Source: Actinospica acidithermotolerans (GTDB lineage Bacteria; Actinomycetota; Actinomycetes; Streptomycetales; Catenulisporaceae). From it: a DNA stretch of 50,301 nt. Location of the stretch: assembly GCF_018139625.1 (NCBI RefSeq), contig NZ_JAGSOH010000047.1, forward strand, positions 1 through 50,301, written 5' to 3'. Shown here piece after piece: positions 6,710-14,637 of this stretch. A program made the position numbers and the translations under genes. Below the pieces are notes generated by a model. It was not told where the DNA came from, ran no database searches, and worked only from the letters and a program-made list of their open reading frames with translations. Within the stretch, counting starts at the first letter, position 1. Each line of letters starts with the position of its first letter.

Positions 6710-7525
6710 TCAGTCGCCGAATCCGTCCCGCAGCCGGGCGAGTATCTTCGCGATCAGCCGGGAGACCTGCATCTGCGATATGCCGAGCTGCTCGCCGATC
6801 TCGGACTGGGTCATGCCGCGGAAGAAGCGCATCAGCAGGATCCGCTTGTCCCGCTCGCCGAGCTCGTCCACCAGGCCGCGCAGCACCTCGCGGTCGACGG
6901 CCAGGTCGAAGCCGGGGTCCTCGTCGCCGATCATCTCGCCCAGGCTCGCGCCGCCCTCGGCGCTCTCGCGGCCGATCGGGCGGTCCAGCGAGGCGGTGCG
7001 GTAGGCCTCGGAGGCGTCCAGCGCCTCGATCAGCTCCTCCGTCTCGACGCCGAGGCGCTCGGCGAGCTCGGACAGCGACGGTCCGCGGCCCAGCTCGGCG
7101 GTGAGCGCGTCGGCCGCCTTGTGCATGGCGCCGGTCAGCTCCTGCATGTGCCGCGGGACGTGGACGCACCACGTCGCGTCGCGGAAATAGCGTTTGATCT
7201 CGCCGACGATCATCGGGGTCGCGTAGCCGAGGAAGCCCGTGCCGTGCTCGGGATCGAAGTTGTCGACGGCCTTGACCAGGCCGAGGTAGGCGACCTGCTC
7301 GAAGTCCTCGGTCGTGGAACCGCGGGTGCTGTAGCGGCGGGCGATGTGCCGCGCGTACTGCATGTGGTCCTCGACCACCTCGTCGCGCAGGCGCTCCCGC
7401 TCCGGGTCGCCCGCAGGCAGCGCCGCCATCAGCCGAAGCACGCGCATCGTCTCCGCGCGCTGCGCCTCGCGTTCGGCCGGCAACGGCCGGGAAGCGGATA
7501 CCTCTTTCAGGACACCGGTGGTCAC
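6710..7525 (-). CDS. RNA polymerase sigma factor, SigB/SigF/SigG family
   Basis: A 271-residue group 3 sigma factor that should direct RNA polymerase to GTTT-N15-GGGTA promoters. Region 2 spans about residues 55-120 (STTEDFEQVAYLGLVKAVDN, then GYATPMIVGEIKRYFRD), region 3 about 130-185 and region 4 about 215-262 (LLMRFFRGMTQSEIGEQLGI, then SQMQVSRL). The GTG start at 7525 overlaps the Shine-Dalgarno region at the end of the upstream HAD gene (GGAGG), 3 bases from its stop, so the two are one operon. Matching promoters occur upstream of about twenty units here, and a likely one precedes its own operon, suggesting autoregulation. Which SigB paralog it is cannot be told. Confidence 0.93.
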   Translation of the reverse strand: MTTGVLKEVSASRPLPAEREAQRAETMRVLRLMAALPAGDPERERLRDEVVEDHMQYARHIARRYSTRGSTTEDFEQVAYLGLVKAVDNFDPEHGTGFLGYATPMIVGEIKRYFRDATWCVHVPRHMQELTGAMHKAADALTAELGRGPSLSELAERLGVETEELIEALDASEAYRTASLDRPIGRESAEGGASLGEMIGDEDPGFDLAVDREVLRGLVDELGERDKRILLMRFFRGMTQSEIGEQLGISQMQVSRLIAKILARLRDGFGD

Positions 7526-7528
7526 TTT

Positions 7529-8365
7529 TCAGTCCTCCAGGCCCGGCACGCGCCGGGCCGCGGGTTGTGCTCCTGTCGCCGTGCCACTCTGCACCAGCAG
7601 TTCACCGAGCTCACGGACGACCGTGGTCGCTCCGTGCGCTCTCAGTCGCGCGCGATACCCGCCGCCGCCGAGCCGGTCGACGCCCACGATCGCGCCGAAG
7701 CCGCCCGTGCGGGCCGCCTCGACGCCGGGCAGCGACGCGTCGAAGACCGCGGCGTGCCCGGGCTTGACCTCGAGGCCGCGGGCCGCGGCGATGTACACGT
7801 CCGGCGCGGGCTTGCCCAGCAGGCCCAGCGCGGTCGCGAGCCGTCCGTCGATCCGGACGTCGAACAGGTGCGCCACACCCGCGGCCGACAGCAGTGCGTC
7901 GGCGTTGGCGCTGCAGGTGACGACCGCGCAGGACAGGCCCGCGTACCGGGCCTCCCGCACGTAGCGCACCGCGTCGTCATCAAGCCGGGGGCCGTGCGTG
8001 CCGAGCAGCGCGAGGAACTCCGACTGCTTCGCGGCGCCGATGCCGTACATCGTGTCGGTGCCCGGCTTGTCCTCCGGGTCGCCCATCGGCACCTCGATGC
8101 CGCGCGAGCCCAGAAACGCCCGGATGCCGTCCGTGCGCGTCCTGCCGTCGAGATACAACTCGTAGTCGGTCTGCTCGTCGAACGGGGCGGTGTGCCGCGA
8201 GCCGCGCGCATCGTAGGCGGTCAGGAACGCGTCGAACGTCCTTCTCCAGGCCTCCGCATGGATCTCCGCGGCCCTGGTCAGCACTCCGTCCAGGTCGAAG
8301 AGGCAGGCGCGCACAGCCGGATCGAGGCCGATCGCCTCGGCTCCGAGCGGTGTGTCCTCCTGCAT
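7529..8365 (-). CDS. HAD-superfamily hydrolase, beta-phosphoglucomutase-like
   Basis: A 278-residue HAD enzyme with a helical cap (about residues 30-125), the architecture of beta-phosphoglucomutase and sugar phosphatases. Motif I is FDLDGVLT (nucleophile D24, acid/base D26), motif II VVTCSA (T150) and motif III GKPAPDVY (K185). Motif IV is unusual: family members have an acidic pair (VFEDALAG), but here it reads VFDASLPG, leaving D209 followed by A210, so one Mg-ligating acid is missing. The ATG at 8365 has GGAGG 10 bases upstream. It is the first gene of the sigma-factor operon. Activity may be reduced or altered; substrate unknown. Confidence 0.8.
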   Translation of the reverse strand: MQEDTPLGAEAIGLDPAVRACLFDLDGVLTRAAEIHAEAWRRTFDAFLTAYDARGSRHTAPFDEQTDYELYLDGRTRTDGIRAFLGSRGIEVPMGDPEDKPGTDTMYGIGAAKQSEFLALLGTHGPRLDDDAVRYVREARYAGLSCAVVTCSANADALLSAAGVAHLFDVRIDGRLATALGLLGKPAPDVYIAAARGLEVKPGHAAVFDASLPGVEAARTGGFGAIVGVDRLGGGGYRARLRAHGATTVVRELGELLVQSGTATGAQPAARRVPGLED

Positions 8366-8469
8366 GCGGACCAGCCTCCGGGGACGCGAGCGCCGCGGAT
8401 CTCACGACGAGACGGGTCGGGTAACCGATCGGTCACGGCTGAAACGGCCGTTATCGCCCGAGCCGCCGG

Positions 8470-8495
8470 GTTTGCCGCGGCTGAATCCGGCAAAC
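8470..8495. promoter_or_regulatory. Symmetrical promoter-like element between divergent genes
   Basis: GTTTGCCG and its inverse CGGCAAAC flank 10 bases. Read on either strand this gives GTTT, 14 bases, CGGCAA, a one-mismatch version of the SigB-type promoter. Leftward it would serve the HAD/sigma operon and rightward the gene at 8596. The symmetry also fits an operator. Confidence 0.35.
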
Positions 8496-8595
8496 CGGTT
8501 TCCCACGTGGGCGGACGCCGGCAGGCGGACCGCCCTCGGCGTCGCGGATCCGAAATCCGGGCGTAGTGTCGGAAGAAGACCTACGAGGTGGGTGA

Positions 8596-9231
8596 ATGGC
8601 CGGGGAAGTGGAAAAGACGCGCCGCGGCGGTGCCGCGATCAGGCTCTGGCGGTCCGGGACGCCGAGGGCGCTGAACACGTTCTCCCGGCTGGCGCCGCGC
8701 CCGCATGCGCGCAACGCCGAACGACTGCGCACCACGTACCCCGGCATGGCGCCGGACGAGATCGCCGAGTCGCTGGTGGCGGACGCCTCGCGGGTCAGCG
8801 CGGCGGTCGGCGCCGTCGCGGGCTTCTGCGCGCTCGCCCCGCTTCCGCTGGGGGCGCCCATCGCCGCGTTCGGCCACTCCACGGCCGCGTCGGCGCTGCG
8901 GGTGCGGCTGACGGCTGAGCTGCACGAGGTCTACGGCCTGCCGAACCCGAGCCCGGTGAACGCCGGCACGACGGGCTACGTCGCGCAGTGGGCGGCCCGC
9001 GACGAGCAGCAGCCCGACCTCGTCGTCCGCACGGTCCCGGCGGTCGCCTGGGCCGTGGTCCGCACCCTGCCGCGCTCCATCCGCAAGCGCCTGACCAGCC
9101 CGCGCACGCTGCTGGCGAGCACGGCCGTGGCCGCCGGGCTCCGCTCCGGCCGCCGGACCCGCAAGTACGGCGAGAGCCTGCGCCGCGACCTGCGCAAGGA
9201 CCCCTCCGCGCGGCTCGACTGGACGGACTGA
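8596..9231 (+). CDS. Conserved hypothetical protein with hydrophobic centre
   Basis: A 211-residue protein I do not recognise. The N-terminus is basic. Residues about 68-95 are hydrophobic (VGAVAGFCALAPLPLGAPIA) and could span or associate with the membrane. A second less hydrophobic stretch lies near 140-155, and the C-terminal 50 residues are strongly basic (LRSGRRTRKYGESLRRDLRK). A GAGGTGGGTGA ribosome site directly precedes the ATG. It is divergent from the HAD/sigma operon and upstream of the antiporter genes, but has its own space on both sides. The basic tail might contact nucleic acid or lipid head groups; this is speculation. Confidence 0.7.
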   Translation: MAGEVEKTRRGGAAIRLWRSGTPRALNTFSRLAPRPHARNAERLRTTYPGMAPDEIAESLVADASRVSAAVGAVAGFCALAPLPLGAPIAAFGHSTAASALRVRLTAELHEVYGLPNPSPVNAGTTGYVAQWAARDEQQPDLVVRTVPAVAWAVVRTLPRSIRKRLTSPRTLLASTAVAAGLRSGRRTRKYGESLRRDLRKDPSARLDWTD

Positions 9232-9295
9232 CCCGGACGGGTCCACCCGACCGCCGCGCCTGCCGCGGGTGGCAATCCCAAGATCGATCCGCGGC

Positions 9296-9320
9296 GCATT
9301 GATCGCTTCGCCGCGGGTAG
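9296..9320 (+). promoter_or_regulatory. SigB/SigF-type promoter of the antiporter operon
   Basis: GCAT, 15 bases, GGGTAG. The -10 ends 9 bases before the ATG at 9330, so the operon mRNA would be leaderless. Confidence 0.6.
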
Positions 9321-9329
9321 CCGGGGGCC

Positions 9330-9848
9330 ATGATTCGGCGCTCCTGGTTTCCGCTCGCCTGCTGGTGCTTCGTGGTGTGGGTGCTGCTGAGCTGGACCCG
9401 CACCGCCGAGCAACTGCTGTTCGGGGCCGGGATCTCGCTGCTCGTCGGGCTCGCGCTCTCGCCGCTCGGGAATGTCCCCGGCCCCTGGCGGCTGCTCCTG
9501 CCGCGCAACCTCATCGCGGCGCTGCGGGTGCTGGGGACGGCGCTGGTCCGGGTGCCGTCGGCGAACCTGCGGCTGGCCCGGCGGATCTGGTCCCCCCGCC
9601 TGCCGCTGCGCAGCGGGATGGTCGTCGTGCCGACGCAGGAGCGCTCCGACCTGGGCCTGGCCACGGTCGGCCTGGTCACCTCGCTGATCGTGGACAACCA
9701 GATCGTCGACCTCGATCGCGAGCGGCACCTGCTCCAGTACCACGCCGTGGACGTGCCGGACGGCGACAGCCGCACGGCGCGGGCGGCGATCAACGAGCCC
9801 GTGGAGCGATGCCTGGAGGGGCTGAGGACCGACGATGATCAACATTGA
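9330..9848 (+). CDS. mrpE: Mrp/Mbh antiporter subunit E (MrpE/MbhA-like)
   Basis: A 172-residue MnhE-type subunit of a multi-protein cation/proton antiporter. Two N-terminal membrane helices (about 7-24 and 30-45) precede a cytosolic domain with the family pattern SGMVVVPTQERSDLGLATVG, SLIVDNQIVDLD and YHAVDVPD. In Mrp complexes MrpE is needed for assembly of the small-subunit half. First of six overlapping genes in the order E-F-G-(MbhD)-(MbhE+B)-C. Its ATG is 9 bases from a SigB-type -10 element, so salt/pH homeostasis is tied to the stress regulon here. It overlaps mrpF by 14 bases. Confidence 0.85.
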   Translation: MIRRSWFPLACWCFVVWVLLSWTRTAEQLLFGAGISLLVGLALSPLGNVPGPWRLLLPRNLIAALRVLGTALVRVPSANLRLARRIWSPRLPLRSGMVVVPTQERSDLGLATVGLVTSLIVDNQIVDLDRERHLLQYHAVDVPDGDSRTARAAINEPVERCLEGLRTDDDQH

Positions 9849-10104
9849 CCAGCTTTACTTCGCGGTGGCCATCGCAGAGGCCTGCGTCGCCCTGCTGCTC
9901 CTGCCGCGCATCGCGCGCGGGCCGAGCGTGTCCGACCGGATCGTGGCGCTGAACACGGCGTCGACGCAGGCGGCGCTCGCGGTGCTCTTCTACGCGGCGG
10001 GTGCCGATCGGGCCATATATCTGGACGTGGCCATCTGGCTCGTCTCCTTCAGCTATCTCGGCGCGATCGTCTGGGCGCGCTTCTTGGAACGAGGACTGAT
10101 ATGA
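9835..10104 (+). CDS. mrpF: Mrp antiporter subunit F (MrpF/MbhB-like)
   Basis: An 89-residue protein of three membrane helices (about 7-22, 38-55 and 62-80). It has the MrpF signature: an arginine-rich loop followed by SVSDRIVALNTAST, with the usually conserved acidic/arginine pair (D, R). A small structural subunit of the Mrp membrane arm, probably lining the cation path with MrpG and MrpC. It starts inside mrpE and its stop overlaps the mrpG start, indicating translational coupling. Confidence 0.88.
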   Translation: MINIDQLYFAVAIAEACVALLLLPRIARGPSVSDRIVALNTASTQAALAVLFYAAGADRAIYLDVAIWLVSFSYLGAIVWARFLERGLI

Positions 10105-10511
10105 GTACCGTGATCGTCGTGGTCGTAGCCGTGCTGGCGCTGGTCGGGCTCGTGTTCTCGGTCTCCGGCGCGGTCGGGATCCTACGGATGCCGGACGTGT
10201 ACTGCCGGATCCAGTGCTCGTCGAAGACCATCACCATGGGCGCCCTGCCGGCGCTCGTCGCGCTCGTCGTCGGCGAGGGCTTCGAGAGCGCCTACGCGGC
10301 CCGCGCGCTGATCGTCGCCGCGCTGCTGCTGACGGTGAATCCCGCCGCGTCGCACGCGCTGGCCCGCGCCGCGTACCGGGCCGGCGTGCCGATGTGGGAC
10401 GGGGCCGTGCGCGACGACGTGAAGGCGATGAAGGCCGCGGAGGCCGAGGACGCGGATCATCGGCACGGGGACCGGCCAGAGGATCGGCGCGAGGGTGAGC
10501 ACGATGACTGA
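10101..10511 (+). CDS. mrpG: Mrp antiporter subunit G (MrpG/MbhC-like)
   Basis: A 136-residue protein with three membrane helices in the first 90 residues and the MrpG core GAVGILRMPDVYCRIQCSSK, then TMGALPALVAL; the usual text is RFPD.YTRLHAATKA. The hydrophilic C-terminal 40 residues (EAEDADHRHGDRPEDRREGE) are longer than normal and acidic/basic mixed, probably disordered. ATG overlaps the mrpF stop. The end overlaps the next gene. Confidence 0.87.
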   Translation: MSTVIVVVVAVLALVGLVFSVSGAVGILRMPDVYCRIQCSSKTITMGALPALVALVVGEGFESAYAARALIVAALLLTVNPAASHALARAAYRAGVPMWDGAVRDDVKAMKAAEAEDADHRHGDRPEDRREGEHDD

Positions 10512-10815
10512 GTTCTGGATCATCGACTACCTGGTGCTGGCGCTCATCCTCGGCAGCGCGGTGCTCGTGATCCGGATTCCCAACCTGCCCGGCGCCACGA
10601 TGGCGCTCTCGGCGGTCGGCACGTTCCTGTCGCTGCTCTTCGTGATCCTCGGCGCACCCGACGACGCGCACTCCGAGGTGGTGGTCGGCGCGATCGCGCT
10701 GCCGGTGCTGTATCTGGCCGCCATCGCGAAGGTGCGCGCCGACGTACTCGACGAGGGCGAGCTGCGGGAGGAGGGCGAGCAGGATGACGAAGGAGAAGCA
10801 TCCGATCGTCGCTGA
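10504..10815 (+). CDS. DUF4040 / MbhD-like antiporter subunit (MrpA C-terminal part)
   Basis: A 103-residue protein of three membrane helices (about 7-22, 30-48 and 55-75), with GATMALSAVGTFLSLLFVIL and the charged pair APDDAHSEVVVGAIALPVLY. This is the domain found near the C-terminus of MrpA and as the separate subunit MbhD in membrane-bound hydrogenase. It sits between G and the MbhE/B-like gene exactly as in the mbh order. I prefer the ATG at 10504 behind GAGGGTGAG; a GTG at 10495 is possible. The last 30 residues are acidic (DEGELREEGEQDDEGE). Confidence 0.8.
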   Translation: MTEFWIIDYLVLALILGSAVLVIRIPNLPGATMALSAVGTFLSLLFVILGAPDDAHSEVVVGAIALPVLYLAAIAKVRADVLDEGELREEGEQDDEGEASDRR

Positions 10816-11770
10816 CCGCGAGCCCCGGCACCGGCTGTGGCTCGGACTCGTGCTGACACTGGGCACGGCCGTGGCCCTGGGCGCCGCCTACCTGGCCGCC
10901 CCGCGCGAGAACGCGCCGCTGCCGTCGGCCGCCACCTACGCCCTGGTCACGGCGCTGCCGGACTGGAAGCTGCTGGAGCCGGTGAACGAGGTCGTATACG
11001 GCTCGCGCGGCTTCGACACCTTCGGCGAGACGTTCCTGCTGCTGGCCGCCGTCGTCAGCATCGTCGTGCTGACCCGGCCGCGCGAACCGCGACGCGGCTA
11101 CTTCGGCGAGCACACCGCGGGCGAGCGCGAGCAGCAAGAGGTCGACCCCGACGAGCGCGTGGACGAGGAGGAGCGCGCGACCCGCGCCGCCGACACCCGC
11201 GAGCAGGGCAAGATCTCCTCCGGACCCGAGGACCCGGACAGTGCACCGCTCGGCGCGCACGGACCGGAGCGCGCCGAGTCGCTGACCGTCGTCACCCGAA
11301 CCGCGATCCGCGTCGCCGCACCGATCCTCGCCGTGACCGGGTGCTACCTCGTGGCCTGGGGCTACTCCCCCGGCGGCGGATTCCCGGGCGGCGCGGTGCT
11401 GCTCGGTGTGCTGCTGCTCGCCTACGCGGGCTTCGGACGGCGCCGGATCGCGCGCGTGGCCCGGCCGGGTCTCCTGGAGACCGCGGAGATGGCCGGCGCG
11501 CTGCTCATCATCGGCACGGAACTGCTCGGGCTCGTCCTCGTGGGCTCGTTCAGCGGCAACTGGCTGCCGCTGGCCGAACCGGGCACGATCCGCTCCGGCG
11601 GCATCGTGCAGCTCTTCTCGGTCGGCGAGCTGATCGAGGTCGGCACCGGCCTGTCGATCGCCGTCCTCGGCGTGCTCAGCATCAGCAGGGACTGGGCTCC
11701 GGACGAGGAGGGCCAGGAGAGCGACGAGGACGACGGGCAGTCCCCGGACGAGGGCGGCGGCGAGCGATGA
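10784..11770 (+). CDS. Fused MbhE-like + MrpB (MbhF)-like antiporter subunit
   Basis: A 328-residue protein combining two subunits that are usually separate. Residues about 15-100 resemble MbhE: one helix, a periplasmic section and NEVVYGSRGFDTFGETFLLL with a second helix. A charged linker (about 105-165) follows. Residues 170-305 are an MrpB domain: TRTAIRVAAPILAVTGCYLV, then SPGGGFPGGAVLLG, where Mrp proteins have GH..PGGGFVGG, and four helices. The tail is very acidic (EEGQESDEDDGQSPDEGGGE). Overlaps its neighbours at both ends. In Mrp complexes these domains form part of the putative Na+ path. Confidence 0.82.
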   Translation: MTKEKHPIVADREPRHRLWLGLVLTLGTAVALGAAYLAAPRENAPLPSAATYALVTALPDWKLLEPVNEVVYGSRGFDTFGETFLLLAAVVSIVVLTRPREPRRGYFGEHTAGEREQQEVDPDERVDEEERATRAADTREQGKISSGPEDPDSAPLGAHGPERAESLTVVTRTAIRVAAPILAVTGCYLVAWGYSPGGGFPGGAVLLGVLLLAYAGFGRRRIARVARPGLLETAEMAGALLIIGTELLGLVLVGSFSGNWLPLAEPGTIRSGGIVQLFSVGELIEVGTGLSIAVLGVLSISRDWAPDEEGQESDEDDGQSPDEGGGER

Positions 11771-12132
11771 TCGTCGCCAACTACCTCGCGTCCGCGGCGT
11801 TGTTCTGCCTCGGATTGTTCGCCCTGCTCACCCGGCGCAACATGATCAAGATGGTCATGGGCCTGTCGCTGATGGAGGGCTCGACGTACCTGCTGTTCGT
11901 CTCGCTGGCCTATCGCAAGGCGTCCACGGCGCCGGTGCTGGTGGGTCCGCCGCACGGACGCACGCCGACGCAGCTCGCCCACGGCGACGTCGCGGATCCG
12001 GTACTGCAGAACTTCTGCCTGACGGCGATCGTCATCGGCGTGGCCGTCACCGGCGTCTTCCTCGCGGTCGTCCGGATCGCGCAGCACTACCGCACGCTGG
12101 ACAGCGACGAGGTCCGCGAGATGCGCGGTTAG
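11767..12132 (+). CDS. mrpC: Mrp antiporter subunit C (NuoK/MbhG-like)
   Basis: A 121-residue NuoK-family protein with three membrane helices (about 5-22, 28-48 and 85-108). MrpC features are present: LLTRRNMIKMVMGLSLMEGS at the first loop/second helix with the conserved acidic residue (E40), and VLQNFCLTAIVIGVAVTG in helix 3. The ATG overlaps the upstream stop. In both Mrp and Mbh operons the next gene would be mrpD/mbhH. Here the operon ends, and a MrpD homolog appears 13.6 kb away at 25737. Confidence 0.87.
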   Translation: MIVANYLASAALFCLGLFALLTRRNMIKMVMGLSLMEGSTYLLFVSLAYRKASTAPVLVGPPHGRTPTQLAHGDVADPVLQNFCLTAIVIGVAVTGVFLAVVRIAQHYRTLDSDEVREMRG

Positions 12133-12192
12133 CAATGCACGGATAGTCCCTGCTGCACTACCGCTGACATTGACGCCGGGGAGCGGCGGCGG

Positions 12193-12351
12193 CTAGAACG
12201 GCAGCGTCTTGCGCCCGGAGGGCGTGCGCAGGTCCAGCGGCGCGGGTTCGCGGCGGCCGCGGTGGCGGCGGACCGTCACCCGGCGGGTGCCGGTGCGCGG
12301 CGCGGGGGTGCGGGACGCACCCGAACTGTGCGTGCTCGACGAGCGGGCCAT
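12193..12351 (-). CDS. Small very basic protein
   Basis: A 52-residue arginine-rich protein (GTRRVTVRRHRGRREPAPLD) with no membrane segment, probably disordered. The ATG at 12351 follows GAGGTGA by a good distance, and a SigB-type promoter (GTTT-N15-GGGCAC) at 12386-12410 gives a leader of about 27 bases, which together support it as a gene. A longer frame to 12408 would start upstream of the predicted transcript. It converges on the antiporter operon. Function unknown; composition would allow nucleic-acid binding. Confidence 0.55.
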   Translation of the reverse strand: MARSSSTHSSGASRTPAPRTGTRRVTVRRHRGRREPAPLDLRTPSGRKTLPF

Positions 12352-12385
12352 TATGTTCACCTCATAACGCTCGGCTGCACGGCGG

Positions 12386-12410
12386 GTGCCCGTCTTCCGG
12401 CTACCCAAAC
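12386..12410 (-). promoter_or_regulatory. SigB/SigF-type promoter
   Basis: Minus strand GTTT, 15 bases, GGGCAC, directed at the small basic protein gene. A nearby GGGTAG (12401-12406) has no matching -35 and is not used in this call. Confidence 0.55.
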
Positions 12411-12424
12411 GGGAATCCGCGGCA

Positions 12425-14044
12425 TCAACCGGTTAACCGGTCGGCGGCGCGGGCCGCCACGGCCATGATGGTGAGCGCCGGGTTCGCCGAACCCTGTGTC
12501 GGCAGGACGCTGCCGTCGGCGATGTAGAGGTTGCGCACGGCGAAGGTGCGGCAGTCGGAGTCGACGACGCCGTGCCGCTCGTCCGCGGCCATGCGCGCGC
12601 CGCCGACGAGGTGCGCGTAGCGGCCGATGGTGATGACGTCGGCGGCGCCCGCGGCGTGCAGGATCTCCTCCATGACACCGCGTGCCGCCTTCATCAGCAT
12701 CTTGTCGTTGTCGGTCTGGCTGTAGGAGAAGTCGGCGACCGGCAGGCCGTTGCGGTCGGTCTCCCGGGAGAGGGTGACGCGGTTCTCGGCGCTCGGCAGG
12801 AACTCGCACAGCGCGCCGAGGCACGCCCAGTGCACGTAGTCGCTCATCCGCTCGCGCAGATCCGCGCCCCAATGTCCCTGCGCGGCCACGTGCTCGGCCC
12901 AGGTGATCGGCAGCGGCGAGACGGTCTGGATGGCGAAGCCGCGCCGGTACGGCTTGCCCGGGTCGGTTTCGTAGAAGTCCTCGCTCATGACCTCGGGCGG
13001 CGGCGCCTTGTACATCCGGACCTCCTCGTCGAAGCGTCCGGCCGTCTGCGGCGCGCCCTGCACCATCAGGTATCTGCCCACCTGGTCGAAGTCGTTGCAC
13101 AGCCCCTCGGGGAAGCGCTTGGAGGCCGAGTTCAGCAGCAGCCGCGGCGTCTCGATGGAGTAGCCGGCGACGATCACGATGCGGGCGCGCTGGAATCGCC
13201 GCCGGCCGTCCTTGATGTAGTGCACGCCGGTGGCCAGGCCGGTGTGCTCGTCCACCTCGACGCGGGTGACCATGCAGTCGGCGCGGATCTCGGCGCCGTG
13301 CGCGAGGGCGTCGGGGACGTGCGTGATCAGCGGCGAGGCCTTGGCGTTCACCTTGCAGCCCTGGAGGCAGAAACCGCGGTAGATGCAGTGCGGCCGGTTC
13401 CCGAAGCGGCCGTTGGGGATCGCGACCGGGCCCACCTTCGCGGTGATGCCCATCTTCTCGGCGCCGCGCAGGAACACCTCGCCGTTGCCGCTGACCCGGT
13501 GCGGCCGGTGCGGGTAGGGGTGCGGGTCGCCCCACGGCCAGAAGTCGCCGGCGACGGGCAGTTCCTGCTCGATCTCGGTGTAGTACGGGCGCAGCGCCTC
13601 GTACCGGATCGGCCAGTCGGCGCCGACGCCGTCCTGGCTCAGCGTCCTGAAATCGCTCGGGTGGAAGCGCGGGGCGTACCCGGCGAAGTGGACCATCGAG
13701 CCGCCCACGCCGCGCCCGGAGTTGTTCGAGCCCATCGGGACCGGGTCGGAGCCGGAGATCACCCGCGGCTCGGTCCAGTACAGGTGATGCGATCCGGCCT
13801 CGTCGCTGACCCAGTCGGTATCCGGGTCCCAGAACGGCCCGGCGTCGAAGCCGACCACGTGCCAGCCGCGGCGGGCCAGCCGCTGGAGCATCACCGAGCC
13901 GCCCGCGCCGCAGCCGACGACGACGGCGTCGACCTCGTCCGAGTCCTCGAACCTGCGCATGTCGCGGCGCAGCCGGTGGTTGGTGCGCGTGCCGTCGTTC
14001 GGCAGCAGCCAGGCTGAGGCGTTGCGGTCGCGGACGCCGCTCAT
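12425..14044 (-). CDS. GMC-family FAD oxidoreductase (gluconate dehydrogenase large-subunit type)
   Basis: A 539-residue flavoprotein. The FAD-binding Rossmann motif is at about 38-70 (DAVVVGCGAGGSVMLQRLAR), and the C-terminal GMC signature with probable catalytic His is near 500 (GSANPALTIMAVAARAAD, preceded by LVGGARM). A cysteine-containing segment, IYRGFCLQGC, is typical of the bacterial gluconate/2-ketogluconate dehydrogenase subclass. No Tat signal is visible in the large subunit. The start at 14044 overlaps the small-subunit stop (ATGA). It probably oxidises a sugar or polyol with electrons going to a membrane carrier. Last gene of a six-gene operon; the substrate is unknown. Confidence 0.85.
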   Translation of the reverse strand: MSGVRDRNASAWLLPNDGTRTNHRLRRDMRRFEDSDEVDAVVVGCGAGGSVMLQRLARRGWHVVGFDAGPFWDPDTDWVSDEAGSHHLYWTEPRVISGSDPVPMGSNNSGRGVGGSMVHFAGYAPRFHPSDFRTLSQDGVGADWPIRYEALRPYYTEIEQELPVAGDFWPWGDPHPYPHRPHRVSGNGEVFLRGAEKMGITAKVGPVAIPNGRFGNRPHCIYRGFCLQGCKVNAKASPLITHVPDALAHGAEIRADCMVTRVEVDEHTGLATGVHYIKDGRRRFQRARIVIVAGYSIETPRLLLNSASKRFPEGLCNDFDQVGRYLMVQGAPQTAGRFDEEVRMYKAPPPEVMSEDFYETDPGKPYRRGFAIQTVSPLPITWAEHVAAQGHWGADLRERMSDYVHWACLGALCEFLPSAENRVTLSRETDRNGLPVADFSYSQTDNDKMLMKAARGVMEEILHAAGAADVITIGRYAHLVGGARMAADERHGVVDSDCRTFAVRNLYIADGSVLPTQGSANPALTIMAVAARAADRLTG

Positions 14045-14637
14045 GCTCCTCCTTCGTCGGCCTTCTCGCGGGGTTCGCGCGCGTCGAGGCCCAGGTTCTT
14101 GTAGCCGCTCGGGTATGCGGGCCCGGGGAAGCCGATCTCGTTCCAGCCGAACGGATGGCCGTAGAACGCCGTGCACGCGTAGCGCGTCCACAGGCTCCAG
14201 ACGTGGTCCGGGGGCAGGCCGTGCCACGCCTCGGAGCCCAGCTTCCGGACCGCTCCGATGATCGAGTTCTGCGACGGCGGATCCAGTTCGGCGAACGGGA
14301 TCTGGAAGCGGTCCACGGCGTCGGACTTCAGTCCGGCGAGCGAGACGCTCCAGGCCCGGCCGTCCTCGGGCATGTCCTCGTAGCGCCAGCCGTCGGTCTC
14401 CGCCTCGGCCAGCCGCGAGTCGATCATCGCGACGACGTTGACCGGGCAGTCCGGTTCGAGGTCGAGCAGCCGGTCGCACAGGGCGACGGCGGTCGACTGC
14501 TCGTCCGGCGTGAAGTAGCGGAAGGGCGGAGGCGGTCCGAGGCGCTTCATGACGGCGCCCGCGGTCGCGGCGTCCCAGTGCCGCCACTGGGACGCCGCGT
14601 CGAAGCCGGGGAAGCGGTTCGGTCGGGTGGCGGCCAC
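14041..14637 (-). CDS. Gluconate 2-dehydrogenase subunit 3-like protein
   Basis: A 198-residue small-subunit partner for the GMC flavoprotein. The family pattern is visible: FTPDEQSTAVALCDRLLDLE near residue 45, then the VAMIDSRLAEAE helix, a central region and WTRYACTAFYGHPFGWNEIG, then FPGPAYP near the end. Typical members carry a Tat signal and chaperone export of the large subunit, but I see none here, so the pair may be cytosolic. GTG at 14637 overlaps the upstream stop by one base and has GGGAG before it; its stop overlaps the GMC start. Confidence 0.75.
   Translation of the reverse strand: MAATRPNRFPGFDAASQWRHWDAATAGAVMKRLGPPPPFRYFTPDEQSTAVALCDRLLDLEPDCPVNVVAMIDSRLAEAETDGWRYEDMPEDGRAWSVSLAGLKSDAVDRFQIPFAELDPPSQNSIIGAVRKLGSEAWHGLPPDHVWSLWTRYACTAFYGHPFGWNEIGFPGPAYPSGYKNLGLDAREPREKADEGGA

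Noticed and set aside
8419-8424. SigB-type promoter (GGGTAA) on the plus strand
   Set aside because: No -35 at the right distance, and the next plus-strand gene starts 170 bases away.
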